Assembly (NCBI RefSeq): GCF_900172325.1
Contig: NZ_FWFR01000001.1
Span: forward strand, 930,001-994,000
Reading direction: 5' to 3'
Source of the DNA: Oceanibacterium hippocampi
GTDB taxonomy: Bacteria; Pseudomonadota; Alphaproteobacteria; Sneathiellales; Sneathiellaceae
Length of the DNA stretch: 64,000 nucleotides
This document shows positions 36,662 to 44,899 of the stretch, one piece after another (positions within the stretch are counted from its first letter, which is position 1; each line of letters starts with the position of its first letter). A program made the position numbers and the translations under genes. The notes beneath the pieces were generated by a model. It did not search any database and was not told the DNA's origin. It worked only from the letters and a program-made list of their open reading frames with translations.

Positions 36662-37473
36662 CGGGCGATCTCCTTCGGCGGCCAGCCATGGCTTTCGGCC
36701 GGCACGTCGCGGCACCGGGCATAGAGCGCGTCATACAGCGTCAATCCGCGCTCCAGCATGACAAGATCGTCGCTTGTGAGCGCCGACAGGCCGACCGAGA
36801 GCGTGAGCAGACCGCTCGCCTCCGGCGCCAGGTCGAGCCGGCCGGTATCCGCCGCGCGGATGATCAGCGCGAGCTTCTCCAGAGCCGGTTCGCGGACCCG
36901 GTAGGCGGCGAGGAAGGCGTCGAAACTGCAGTTTTCGCCGTCATGGCTGAAGCGGCAATCGGGGATGTCGAAGGGGATGGCGTCGAGCTCGGTGGCGCAT
37001 TCGCCGACCCAGTCCGGGGCGACGAAATGGAAGCGGGCATCGGGATCGACGAAGCGGCGGATGAACCAGGGGCAGGCGATACGGTCGATCTTCGGCCGTG
37101 CCCGCGTCACCCAGCGGGTCGCCGCGCAGTCGCCGCCCGGCAGGTCCGCCTTCGCCACCAGCGGCAATCCGGCCGCCCGCCAGCCCTCGATGCCGCCGTC
37201 CAGGGCGCGTGCGTCGAGACCGGCCGCGCGCAGCCGGCCGGCGGCGCTCTCGCTCACCTCGTGGCCATGCACGCAGTAAACCACGATTTCGCTGCCGGCG
37301 GCGAACGCGTCCGCCCAGCGATCGGCTTCCCGGTGATCGCGCCAGCGCGCGGCGGGCAGGCGGTCGGCGGCTCGCTCGTAGGCCTCGCGACGGCGCACGT
37401 CGATGATCGCCGGACAATCGGGGCGACCGATCCGGCTGCGTAAATCGGCTATGGGAAGCTGGCCCTGTACCAT
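36658..37473 (-). CDS. chrB: ChrB chromate-resistance protein fused to a rhodanese domain
   Basis: A 271-residue protein. Residues 1-115 form a rhodanese-like domain with an active-site-type Cys67 (VYCVHGHEVS). Residues about 118-265 are the ChrB C-terminal domain (TRARPKIDRIACPWFIRRF then FDIPDCRFSHDGENCSFDAF). ChrB in Ochrobactrum has been described as a chromate-responsive regulator of chrA. The rhodanese half may bind or reduce the oxyanion or a sulfur species. The start is the ATG immediately after the hairpin at 37475-37503. Confidence 0.9.
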   Translation of the reverse strand: MVQGQLPIADLRSRIGRPDCPAIIDVRRREAYERAADRLPAARWRDHREADRWADAFAAGSEIVVYCVHGHEVSESAAGRLRAAGLDARALDGGIEGWRAAGLPLVAKADLPGGDCAATRWVTRARPKIDRIACPWFIRRFVDPDARFHFVAPDWVGECATELDAIPFDIPDCRFSHDGENCSFDAFLAAYRVREPALEKLALIIRAADTGRLDLAPEASGLLTLSVGLSALTSDDLVMLERGLTLYDALYARCRDVPAESHGWPPKEIAR

Positions 37474-37474
37474 G

Positions 37475-37503
37475 GCTTAATCCTCCGTTCCGGAGCATTA
37501 AGC
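37475..37503 (-). promoter_or_regulatory. chrB: 29-nt inverted repeat burying the chrB ribosome-binding site
   Basis: On the message, GCTTAAT-G-CTCCG pairs with CGGAG-G-ATTAAGC (12 of 13 pairs, loop GAA). The second arm contains the Shine-Dalgarno sequence GGAGG, and the chrB ATG begins one base after the stem. It could be an RNA switch that blocks translation or a DNA operator for ChrB. Spacing from GGAGG to ATG is eight bases, so this is the working ribosome-binding site. Confidence 0.7.
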
Positions 37504-37597
37504 GGTGCTTGGGCACTGAGGCCTTGGGTGGCCGGGAGACCGCGACGTCCCGACCGGAGGATCATAGCCTCCTTCCGGTCCGGCCTCAAGCGGCCCG

Positions 37598-39307
37598 TCA
37601 GCCGACCAGGCCGACGGCGATCTCGCGCGCCTCGGCGAAAGAATCGGCGAAGCGCAGGTTCGGGTGACGGTCGTCGAAGCCCATCTTGCGCAGGATTTCC
37701 TTCGGCTGCGGGCGTACGCCGGCGACCAGCACGACCGTGCCGTCCGCCTTGCAGCGGCGCACGAACTCCGTCAGCACGCCGACCCCGGTGGCGTCGATCA
37801 GGGGCACGTCCCGGACGCGCAGGATGATCACCTTCGGCGCCGACGGCATCGCATCCTGCATGTCCAGCAGGCCTTTCGCGGCGCCGAAGAACAGCGGGCC
37901 GCGGAGCGACAGCATCTCCACCCCCTTCGGCAGCGTCTGGTGATCGAAGGTGACGCGCGGCTGCGCCGCGTCGTCGATGTCCTCCTGCAGGTAGTCGACG
38001 CCCTGCTGGATCGAGACGACCTTGCTCATCCGGTGCATGAACAGGATCGCCGCCAGCACCACGCCGACCTCGATCGCGACCGTGAGGTCGACCAGCACCG
38101 TCAGCGCGAAGGTGATGATCAGCACTAGCCGGTCGCCCGGCGGGGCCGACATCAGGTGCCGGAACTTGTCGATCTCGCTCATGTTCCAGGCGACGATCAC
38201 GAGGACGGCGGCGAGGCTGGCAAGCGGGACATAGGCCGCGAGCGGGGCGAGCGCCAGCATGAACAGCAGCAGCGTGAGCGCGTGGATGATGCCGGCGAGC
38301 GGCGAGCGCGCGCCGGAGCGGATACTGGTCGCCGTGCGGGCGATCGCGCCGGTCGCCGGCAACCCGGCGAACAGCGCCGAGGCCACGTTCGCGACCCCCT
38401 GGGCGACCAGTTCGCAGTTCGAGCGGTGTCGCGCGCCAGTCATGCCGTCGGCGACCACGGCCGACAGCAGGCTCTCGACGCCGGCCAGGAAGGCGATCGT
38501 GAAGGCCGCCGGAATGACGTCGCGGATCTTGCCCAGGTCGAGTGCCGGCATCTCCGGAAACGGAATGGACGAGGGAATGCCGCCGAACCGCGAACCGATC
38601 GTCTCGACCGGCAGGCCGAGCAGCCCGACCGCGACCGAGGCGCCGACCACGGCGATCAGGAAGCCGGGCAGCTTCGGCGCCCGGCGGCGCAGCAGCACGA
38701 TGACCAGCAGCGCGCTGCCGGCGACCGCCATGGCCGCCATGTCGGCGCTCGCCCGTGCCGCCCATAGGACCTCGATCTTGTCGATGAAATCGCCCGGGAC
38801 CTGGCCGACGGTGAGCCCGAACAGGTCCTTGATCTGGCTGGAGAAGATGATCACGGCGATGCCGGCGGTGAAACCGGTGACGACCGGTTCGGGGATATAC
38901 TTGATCCACGTACCGAGGCGGGCGAAGCCGGCGACGACCAGCATCAGCCCGGCCATCAGCGTGGCGAGCAGCAGTCCGTCGTAGCCATGCTGGGCGATGA
39001 CATTGAAGACGACGACGACGAAGGCGCCGGTCGGGCCGCCGATCTGGAAGCGGCTGCCACCGAGCGCCGAAATCAGGAAACCGGCGACGATGGCGGTGAC
39101 CAGACCCTTGTCGGGGGTCGTGCCGGAGGCAATGGCAAGCGCCATGGCGAGCGGCAGGGCGACGATGGCGACTGTCAGGCCCGCGATCAGGTCGCCACGA
39201 AAATGGGCGGGCGTGTAACCGCTGCCAAGTACGGTCACCAACTTCGGTATAAAAAGTCTGAAATAGGCCTTCGCCGAGTGGTTCGACGTACTACTCTTGT
39301 TGTTCAT
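37598..39307 (-). CDS. SulP-family anion transporter with STAS domain (second copy)
   Basis: A 569-residue transporter. The membrane domain begins near FRGDLIAGLTVAIVALPLAMA, has GPTGAFVVVVFNV and GFTAGIAVIIFSSQIKD, and ends about residue 430. The STAS domain follows (LRGPLFFGAAKGLL and VPLIDATGVGVLTEFV). It differs clearly from the SulP at 25.4 kb and more closely resembles the SulP group that includes sulfate and bicarbonate carriers. It starts at the ATG at 39307 or the TTG at 39319; neither has a strong ribosome-binding site. Confidence 0.9.
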   Translation of the reverse strand: MNNKSSTSNHSAKAYFRLFIPKLVTVLGSGYTPAHFRGDLIAGLTVAIVALPLAMALAIASGTTPDKGLVTAIVAGFLISALGGSRFQIGGPTGAFVVVVFNVIAQHGYDGLLLATLMAGLMLVVAGFARLGTWIKYIPEPVVTGFTAGIAVIIFSSQIKDLFGLTVGQVPGDFIDKIEVLWAARASADMAAMAVAGSALLVIVLLRRRAPKLPGFLIAVVGASVAVGLLGLPVETIGSRFGGIPSSIPFPEMPALDLGKIRDVIPAAFTIAFLAGVESLLSAVVADGMTGARHRSNCELVAQGVANVASALFAGLPATGAIARTATSIRSGARSPLAGIIHALTLLLFMLALAPLAAYVPLASLAAVLVIVAWNMSEIDKFRHLMSAPPGDRLVLIITFALTVLVDLTVAIEVGVVLAAILFMHRMSKVVSIQQGVDYLQEDIDDAAQPRVTFDHQTLPKGVEMLSLRGPLFFGAAKGLLDMQDAMPSAPKVIILRVRDVPLIDATGVGVLTEFVRRCKADGTVVLVAGVRPQPKEILRKMGFDDRHPNLRFADSFAEAREIAVGLVG

Positions 39308-39454
39308 TCTATTTCGCAATTCCGGCCGCGGCGGGGAACAGGTGATGGACGATAGCCGAGTATCGCCGACCCGCTGCTATTGCCGCCAGTGTCGATTGGC
39401 CGGAATCCGTTCACCTGTCCGCGACGAACGGTCGCGGTGCCGGGCTTCGTCGCC

Positions 39455-40285
39455 TCAGACGGCGCTCAGGTAGCGGGTCTTCACCACCTCCATCACCTCG
39501 TCGGCATCGCGTTTCCACCAGTTTGCCTCGGAGAAGATCTCGACCTCGATCATGCCGTCGAAGCCGGTGTCCTCGACCCAGCGGCGGATCTGCGGGATCT
39601 CGATCACCCCGTCGCCCATCATGCCCCGGTCGAGCAGCAGGTCGCGGGTCGGCACCAGCCAGTCGCAGACATGGAAGGCGGCGATCCGCCCGGCAGAGCC
39701 GGCGGCGGCGATCTCGGTCCGGAGGTCCGGGTCCCACCAGACGTGATAGACATCGACAGCGACGGTCACGCCCTCGCCCAGCCGTTCCCAGATGCCGCGC
39801 GCCTGCGCCATCGTGTTCACGCAGGCCCGGTCGGCGGCATACATCGGGTGCAGCGGTTCGATGGCGAGCGGCATGCCGGCCGGGCGGGCGGCTTCCAGCA
39901 ATGCCGCGATCCCGTCCTCGACCTGGGCCCGCGCGTCGGCGAGGTTCCGGGATCCCGCCGGCAGACCGCCAACCACCAGTACCAGGCATTCGGCGCCGAT
40001 CGCGACGGCCTCGTCCAGGGCACGCAGGTTGTCCTCCGCGGCGGCCTTGCGGCCGGCGGCGTCGGCGGCGGGGAACATCCCGCCCCGGCAGAGCCCGCTG
40101 ACCCTGAGACCCGCGTCGCGGATCTGCCTGGCCGCGACCTCGGTGCCGAGTTCGGCAAGCTTGTCGCGCCACGGCGCGATGCCGCCGAAGCCATGCCGGG
40201 CACAACCCTCGATGCACTGGGCGAGGTTCCACTGGGCGCGGACCGTCGCGGTATTGAGCGACAGCCGGGAGAGCGGCAGCGTCAT
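39455..40285 (-). CDS. Sugar phosphate isomerase/epimerase (AP-endonuclease-2-type TIM barrel)
   Basis: A 276-residue TIM-barrel protein (xylose-isomerase-like). Metal-site segments are AIEPLHPMYA (Glu/His), VAVDVYHVWWDPDL (Asp/His), FHVCDWLVPTRD (His/Asp) and the late MIEVEIFSE (Glu). These fit inosose isomerase-like and tagatose-epimerase-like enzymes. It is the last gene of the TTT-linked catabolic operon, and its start overlaps the stop of the DUF993 gene by 4 bp. The specific sugar is unknown. Confidence 0.85.
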   Translation of the reverse strand: MTLPLSRLSLNTATVRAQWNLAQCIEGCARHGFGGIAPWRDKLAELGTEVAARQIRDAGLRVSGLCRGGMFPAADAAGRKAAAEDNLRALDEAVAIGAECLVLVVGGLPAGSRNLADARAQVEDGIAALLEAARPAGMPLAIEPLHPMYAADRACVNTMAQARGIWERLGEGVTVAVDVYHVWWDPDLRTEIAAAGSAGRIAAFHVCDWLVPTRDLLLDRGMMGDGVIEIPQIRRWVEDTGFDGMIEVEIFSEANWWKRDADEVMEVVKTRYLSAV

Positions 40286-41460
40286 TGCGCCGTCCCGACG
40301 CCGCGAACGGCCATGACGCGGGCCATGCGGGCGGCCGCCTCGTCCGGGTCACGGAACAGCCCGGCGCGGTCGGCGAGGCGGAAGATCTCCGCCAGATGCA
40401 GCGTCGAGCGCGTGCTTTCCTGGCCGCCGATCATGGTGAAGTGGTCCTGCAGCCCGTTCAGATAGGCCATGAAGACGACGCCGGTCTTGTAGAACCGGGT
40501 CGGTGCCTTGAAGATCAGCCGCGAGAGCGGCACCGTGGGCGCGAAGATCGCGTGATAGTCGTCCATGTCGCCGGCCGCAAGCGCGCCGAGCGCGGCGCTG
40601 GCCGCCGGGGCGATCGCGTCGAAGATGCCGAGCAGCGCTTCCGAATGGCCCTGCTCGTCGCCGGCGATCAGGTCGGCATAGTTGAAATCGTCGCCGGTAT
40701 ACATGCGGACGCCCTCGGGCAGGCGGCGGCGCATGGCGATCTCCTTCCTGTCGTCGAGCAGGGAGATCTTGATGCCGTCGATCTTCGCGGCATTCGTGGC
40801 GAGCATGGAGAGGCAGGTGTCCATCGCCGCGTCGTGGTCGTCGTGGCCCCAGTAGCCGGCAAGCGCCGGGTCGAACATCTCGCCGAGCCAGTGGATCACC
40901 ACCGGTTCCGAGACCTGGCCGAGAATGCGGTCATAAACCCGGGCATAGTCGTCGGGGCCGCTGGCGCAGGCGGCGAGCGCCCGGCTCGCCATCAGGATGA
41001 TGCGGCCGCCGGCCGCCTCGACCGCCTCGCACTGCATCTCGTAGGCGGCGATCACGTCGTCCACGGTCAGGCCGGGGGCTGGAACCAGGTGATCGGTACC
41101 GGCGCCCGACGCGATCAGCGCCCCGCCGCGCGCCCTGGCCTCGGCATTGGCGCGCCGGATCAGTTCCAGAGAGGTCGGCCAGTCGAGACCCATGCCGCGC
41201 TGGGCGGTGTCCATCGCCTCGGCGACACCGAAGCCCAGATCCCAGAGATGGTGCCGGAACTGCAGCGTCTTTTCCCAGTCGACGGCTGTGTCGAGCCAGG
41301 GATCGTTGTCGGCGAACGGGTCGGCGACGACATGGGCGGCGGCATAGGCGATGCGCGTGAAGGGCCGGGCCGGGCGGGCCGGGAAGCCCTTCGGCGCCTG
41401 CGTCCGGTAGCGTTCGACGCCGCCCGACGCGGTCGGCAGCTGAACCTCGGCCATGCTCAT
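40282..41460 (-). CDS. DUF993 protein, dihydrodipicolinate-synthase-like
   Basis: A 392-residue protein of the DUF993 group, related to class I DapA/NAL lyases by fold. It includes RPFTRIAYAAAHVVADP near the front, the DNAGDHDD-like HDDHDAAMDTC region and KIDGIKISLLDD, whose lysine is in the place of a Schiff-base Lys. A retro-aldol cleavage step in sugar-acid breakdown is plausible. The ATG at 41460 overlaps the dehydrogenase stop by 4 bp. Confidence 0.8.
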   Translation of the reverse strand: MSMAEVQLPTASGGVERYRTQAPKGFPARPARPFTRIAYAAAHVVADPFADNDPWLDTAVDWEKTLQFRHHLWDLGFGVAEAMDTAQRGMGLDWPTSLELIRRANAEARARGGALIASGAGTDHLVPAPGLTVDDVIAAYEMQCEAVEAAGGRIILMASRALAACASGPDDYARVYDRILGQVSEPVVIHWLGEMFDPALAGYWGHDDHDAAMDTCLSMLATNAAKIDGIKISLLDDRKEIAMRRRLPEGVRMYTGDDFNYADLIAGDEQGHSEALLGIFDAIAPAASAALGALAAGDMDDYHAIFAPTVPLSRLIFKAPTRFYKTGVVFMAYLNGLQDHFTMIGGQESTRSTLHLAEIFRLADRAGLFRDPDEAAARMARVMAVRGVGTAQ

Positions 41461-42608
41461 CCCTCCAGCGCGGGAATGTCGAGCCAGCGGCGTTCCTGCC
41501 AGCTCTTCAGGCCGAGCTCGGCGAGCTGCACGCCCTTGGCGCCCTCGAGCAGCGTGTATTTCCACTCCGCCTCGCCGAACAGGTGACGGATGAAAAGCTC
41601 CCACTGGGCGCGGAAGCCGTTCGGATAATCGAGATTGTCCGGGACCACCTGCCAGTCCTCGAAGAAGTCGTGGCCCTGCTTCTGGTCCGGGTTCCAGACC
41701 GGGCGCGGCGTGTTGACCCGGGCCTGGCTGCGGCAGTCGGTCAGGCCGGCGACCGCCGAGCCGTGCGTGCCGTCGACATGGAAGGTGACCAGGTCGTCGC
41801 GGCGCACCCGGGTGCACCAGCTCGAGTTGATTTGGGCGATGATGCCGCCTTCCAGCTCGAAGGTGGCATAGGCCGCGTCGTCCGCGGTCGCCTGGTAGGC
41901 CTGGCCGCGCTCGTCGACCCGCTCCGGGATATGGGTGGCGCCGAGGCAACTCACCGCCTTGACGTTGGCGAAGGTGTTGTCGAGCACGTAGCGCCAGTGG
42001 CAGAGCATGTCGAGGATGATGCCGCCGCCGTCTTCCAGGCGGTAGTTCCAGGACGGCCGCTGGGCCTCCTGCCAGTCACCCTCGAAGACCCAGTAGCCGA
42101 ACTCGCCGCGAACCGACAGGATGCGCCCGAAGAAGCCGGAATCGCGCAGCATGCGGAGCTTCATCAGGCCGGGCAGGAACAGCTTGTCCTGCACGACGCC
42201 GTGCCGGATCCCGGCCTTCTCGGCGTAATGGTGGAGCGCCAGTGCCTCCTCGACCGTGGTCGCGGTCGGCTTCTCGCAATAGATGTCCTTGCCGGCGTCG
42301 ATCGCCTGGCGGACCACCGTCGGGCGGAGCTGCGTCGAGGCGGAATCGAAGAACAGCGTGTCGTCCTTGTTGGCGAGCGCGGCCGCGAGGTCGGTCGACC
42401 AGCGGGTTACGCCATTCGCCCTGGCCAGGCGGGCCAGCTTGTCCTCGTCGCGGCCGACCAGGATCGGGTCGGGGACGATCCGCCGCCCGTCGCGCAGCAG
42501 TACGCCGCCGGCATCGCGGATCGCCGCGATCGAGCGGATCAGGTGCTGGTTGGTTCCCATGCGGCCGGTGACGCCGTGCATGATGACGCCAAGTCGTTGC
42601 TCTGCCAT
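41457..42608 (-). CDS. Gfo/Idh/MocA-family oxidoreductase
   Basis: A 383-residue NAD(P)-dependent dehydrogenase. The Rossmann start is LGVIMHGVTGRMGTNQH, followed by YCEKPTATTVEEALAL with the conserved EKP lysine. The C-terminal alpha/beta domain contains GGIILDMLCHWRYVLDN, where Asp and His replace the usual D-x-G-x-H substrate site. It likely oxidises a sugar or inositol-like polyol. It starts 17 bp after the enolase-superfamily gene. Confidence 0.88.
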   Translation of the reverse strand: MAEQRLGVIMHGVTGRMGTNQHLIRSIAAIRDAGGVLLRDGRRIVPDPILVGRDEDKLARLARANGVTRWSTDLAAALANKDDTLFFDSASTQLRPTVVRQAIDAGKDIYCEKPTATTVEEALALHHYAEKAGIRHGVVQDKLFLPGLMKLRMLRDSGFFGRILSVRGEFGYWVFEGDWQEAQRPSWNYRLEDGGGIILDMLCHWRYVLDNTFANVKAVSCLGATHIPERVDERGQAYQATADDAAYATFELEGGIIAQINSSWCTRVRRDDLVTFHVDGTHGSAVAGLTDCRSQARVNTPRPVWNPDQKQGHDFFEDWQVVPDNLDYPNGFRAQWELFIRHLFGEAEWKYTLLEGAKGVQLAELGLKSWQERRWLDIPALEG

Positions 42609-42625
42609 GTGACTGACTTTCCTTG

Positions 42626-44056
42626 CTACTGGTCGAGGGATACCGGCCGCATGGCCGAGAAATCGGGGGCGACGCCGGTCGCGAAGCCCGTGCAGTCGAG
42701 CGAACCGATGGCGATCGCGCCATCGCGGATGCGCAGCCTGACGGCGCCGTGGCTCCGCTCGTAGAGATCGCCGTGGGCGGCGAGGAAGCGGTCCTGCTCG
42801 GCGGCCGGCGCGATCGCCATGCCGTTCACGTAATGGTGGCCGTTGCGCTCGATATGGCCGACGCCGATCAGGGTGGCGAGCGCGAGATCCTGCTGCAGCG
42901 AGATGCCGGCCTGGATGGTCAGGTCCTCGGCCGACATGAAAAAGCGATCCCGGCCTTCCTCGGCATTCCACATCCGGCAGCGGGCGGCGTTCATCATCGC
43001 CTTGTAGAAGCCCTTGCAGCTTTTCGCCGAGATTCCCGAATAGCCGATCCGGCGCGCCTGGGCGAAGGCGTCCAGCGTGCCATCGGACTCGTCGATGATG
43101 ACAGGCCGCTCGCGGTCGAGCAGGGCGACATCGCCCTCGAGCGCCCGGGCCCGGGCGATCGGCTGCTCGATGAACAGGATCGAGCGGCAGAGCCGTTCCA
43201 GCGCCGGACGCGCCTGCATCTCGCGCCACAGCGCGAGGATGCCCTCCGCATCGCCATATTGCTCGTTGCCGTCGAGGCTCGCCTTGTAGTCGTGCGGCAG
43301 CCGGTCGAGGACACCGGCGATCGCCTCCAGCCGGGCGATGTCGGCGGTGATGTCGCCGCCGACCTTGAGCTTGAAGTAGCGATGGCCATAAGCGGCGACG
43401 ACTTCCTCGAGCGTCTCCGGCAGGCCGTCGTCGAGGCGGCTCTCCGGGTTCTGGTCGGCGGCGGTGATCGGATCGACCATGCCGACCGTGTGGCGGGCCT
43501 GGATCGTGGCCGCGGGGCGGACGTCGCGCAGGAAGGCGTCGAAGTCGAAGCCGGCGAATTCCGGCAGCAGGCGGGTCGGGACGATGCCGGGCAGGTTCGC
43601 CTGCATCGCCTTGTAGATCGATACGCCTTCCAGCCGGCAGACCGCGTCCAGCACGGCGCGGTCGACCTGGGCCGGTCCGAAGCCGGCGACGAGCGGATTG
43701 AGCCCGGCCGCGGCGCCTCGCGCGATCTGCTCCGGATAGACGGCGGCGAAATGGCCGAACGCGGTTTCCGGCCCCTCGACCGCCTGGTAGAGGCGGGCGG
43801 CGATCCGGATGGCGTCCTCGAGCTGGCGGAAATTGTCCTCGTTGCTGAGCTCGGGGTTCTTGTCGAACCATTTCGGCGCCAGCAGTTCGGCCGTCATGCC
43901 GGTGGCGCTGCGCCCGCGCTCGTCCTCGATGCGGACCCGGAGATGGGCGAGCGGTGCCGAACGCAGGGTGACGATGCCGAAGCGGAACGGCATGCGGAAG
44001 GTCGTGTCGCGTTCGGCGAGGGCGATCTCGCGGATGCGGAAGCGGGGGGAACTCAT
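42626..44056 (-). CDS. Enolase-superfamily enzyme (mandelate-racemase-like dehydratase)
   Basis: A 476-residue enzyme. Metal ligands are in the order expected for the superfamily: SLDGNEQY (Asp), FIEQPI (Glu), VIIDESDG (Asp/Glu). The upstream YFKLKVGGD contains the K-x-K base motif and ISAKSCKG a further Lys. It would abstract the proton alpha to a carboxylate, as in sugar-acid dehydratases. It is about 80 residues longer than most relatives, with a long N-terminal part. The start overlaps the isomerase stop by 4 bp. Confidence 0.87.
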   Translation of the reverse strand: MSSPRFRIREIALAERDTTFRMPFRFGIVTLRSAPLAHLRVRIEDERGRSATGMTAELLAPKWFDKNPELSNEDNFRQLEDAIRIAARLYQAVEGPETAFGHFAAVYPEQIARGAAAGLNPLVAGFGPAQVDRAVLDAVCRLEGVSIYKAMQANLPGIVPTRLLPEFAGFDFDAFLRDVRPAATIQARHTVGMVDPITAADQNPESRLDDGLPETLEEVVAAYGHRYFKLKVGGDITADIARLEAIAGVLDRLPHDYKASLDGNEQYGDAEGILALWREMQARPALERLCRSILFIEQPIARARALEGDVALLDRERPVIIDESDGTLDAFAQARRIGYSGISAKSCKGFYKAMMNAARCRMWNAEEGRDRFFMSAEDLTIQAGISLQQDLALATLIGVGHIERNGHHYVNGMAIAPAAEQDRFLAAHGDLYERSHGAVRLRIRDGAIAIGSLDCTGFATGVAPDFSAMRPVSLDQ

Positions 44057-44883
44057 GACAGGGCCTCCAGGATGCCGCGCATGTAGCCGGCGCTGAACGC
44101 CGCCGTGGTCGCGCCATCGGGTTCGTAGACGAAGGGTTCGGCGGCGATCCAGCCGTCGTAGCGGTGCCGCTTCAGGGCCTCGACGACCGGGGCGAAAAGG
44201 TCGCCGCCCTGGCCGGGGCCGCGCCGGTTGCGGTCGTTGACCTGGACATGGGCGATCATGCCCGACGGCAGCCAGCGGTCGATCAGCTCGGCCGGGGTCT
44301 CCTCCTCGCCGAGCGAGGCGGCCGAGGTGTCGATCATCGTCCGCACGGCCGGGCTGTCGATCTCGTCGGCCATCCGGGCCGCCTCGGCGATCCGGTTGAT
44401 GAAATTGGTCTCGCGCGGGGCCAGCGCCTCGATGCAGTAGGTGACGCCGCAGCGCTCGGCCTCGCCGGCGATCGCGGCGAAACTCTCTCGCGCCCGTTTC
44501 CAGGCCTCGACCGGGTCGTCGCCGTCGGCCAGCGAGCGCTGTGCCGGCGAGCCATGCACGAGAACGTCGCCGCCGAGCTCGGCGCAAAGCCGGACGAGGC
44601 CGGTCATGACCTCGACCGTGCGCGCCCGGACATCGGCGTCGACGCCGTTCAGCGACAGCCCGCGCGGGGTCACCAGCAGCCAGTGCAGGCCCGAGATCGC
44701 GACGCCGGCATCGGCGGCTTCGCGCTTGAGCGCCTTGGCCCTGCCCGCCTCCATCCTGTGCGGTTCGTCGTCGATGGTGAAGGGTGCGAGTTCGAGGCCG
44801 ACATAGCCGAGCGATGCGGCGAGGTCGCATTGCGCCTTCCAGGGCAGGTCGCGCAGGACCTCGTTGCAGAGCGAAAGCTTCAT
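44053..44883 (-). CDS. Sugar phosphate isomerase/epimerase (second paralogue)
   Basis: A 276-residue TIM-barrel protein with the metal-site segments CIEALAPRETNFINR, RTMIDTSAASLGEEE, HVQVNDRNRRGPGQGG and WIAAEPFVYEP. It belongs to the same broad family as the enzyme at 39455 but is only distantly similar. Both act in one operon, so two successive isomerisations or epimerisations are likely. It is 16 bp after tctA. Confidence 0.87.
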   Translation of the reverse strand: MKLSLCNEVLRDLPWKAQCDLAASLGYVGLELAPFTIDDEPHRMEAGRAKALKREAADAGVAISGLHWLLVTPRGLSLNGVDADVRARTVEVMTGLVRLCAELGGDVLVHGSPAQRSLADGDDPVEAWKRARESFAAIAGEAERCGVTYCIEALAPRETNFINRIAEAARMADEIDSPAVRTMIDTSAASLGEEETPAELIDRWLPSGMIAHVQVNDRNRRGPGQGGDLFAPVVEALKRHRYDGWIAAEPFVYEPDGATTAAFSAGYMRGILEALS

Positions 44884-44899
44884 CTCGGGCGGACTCCGG

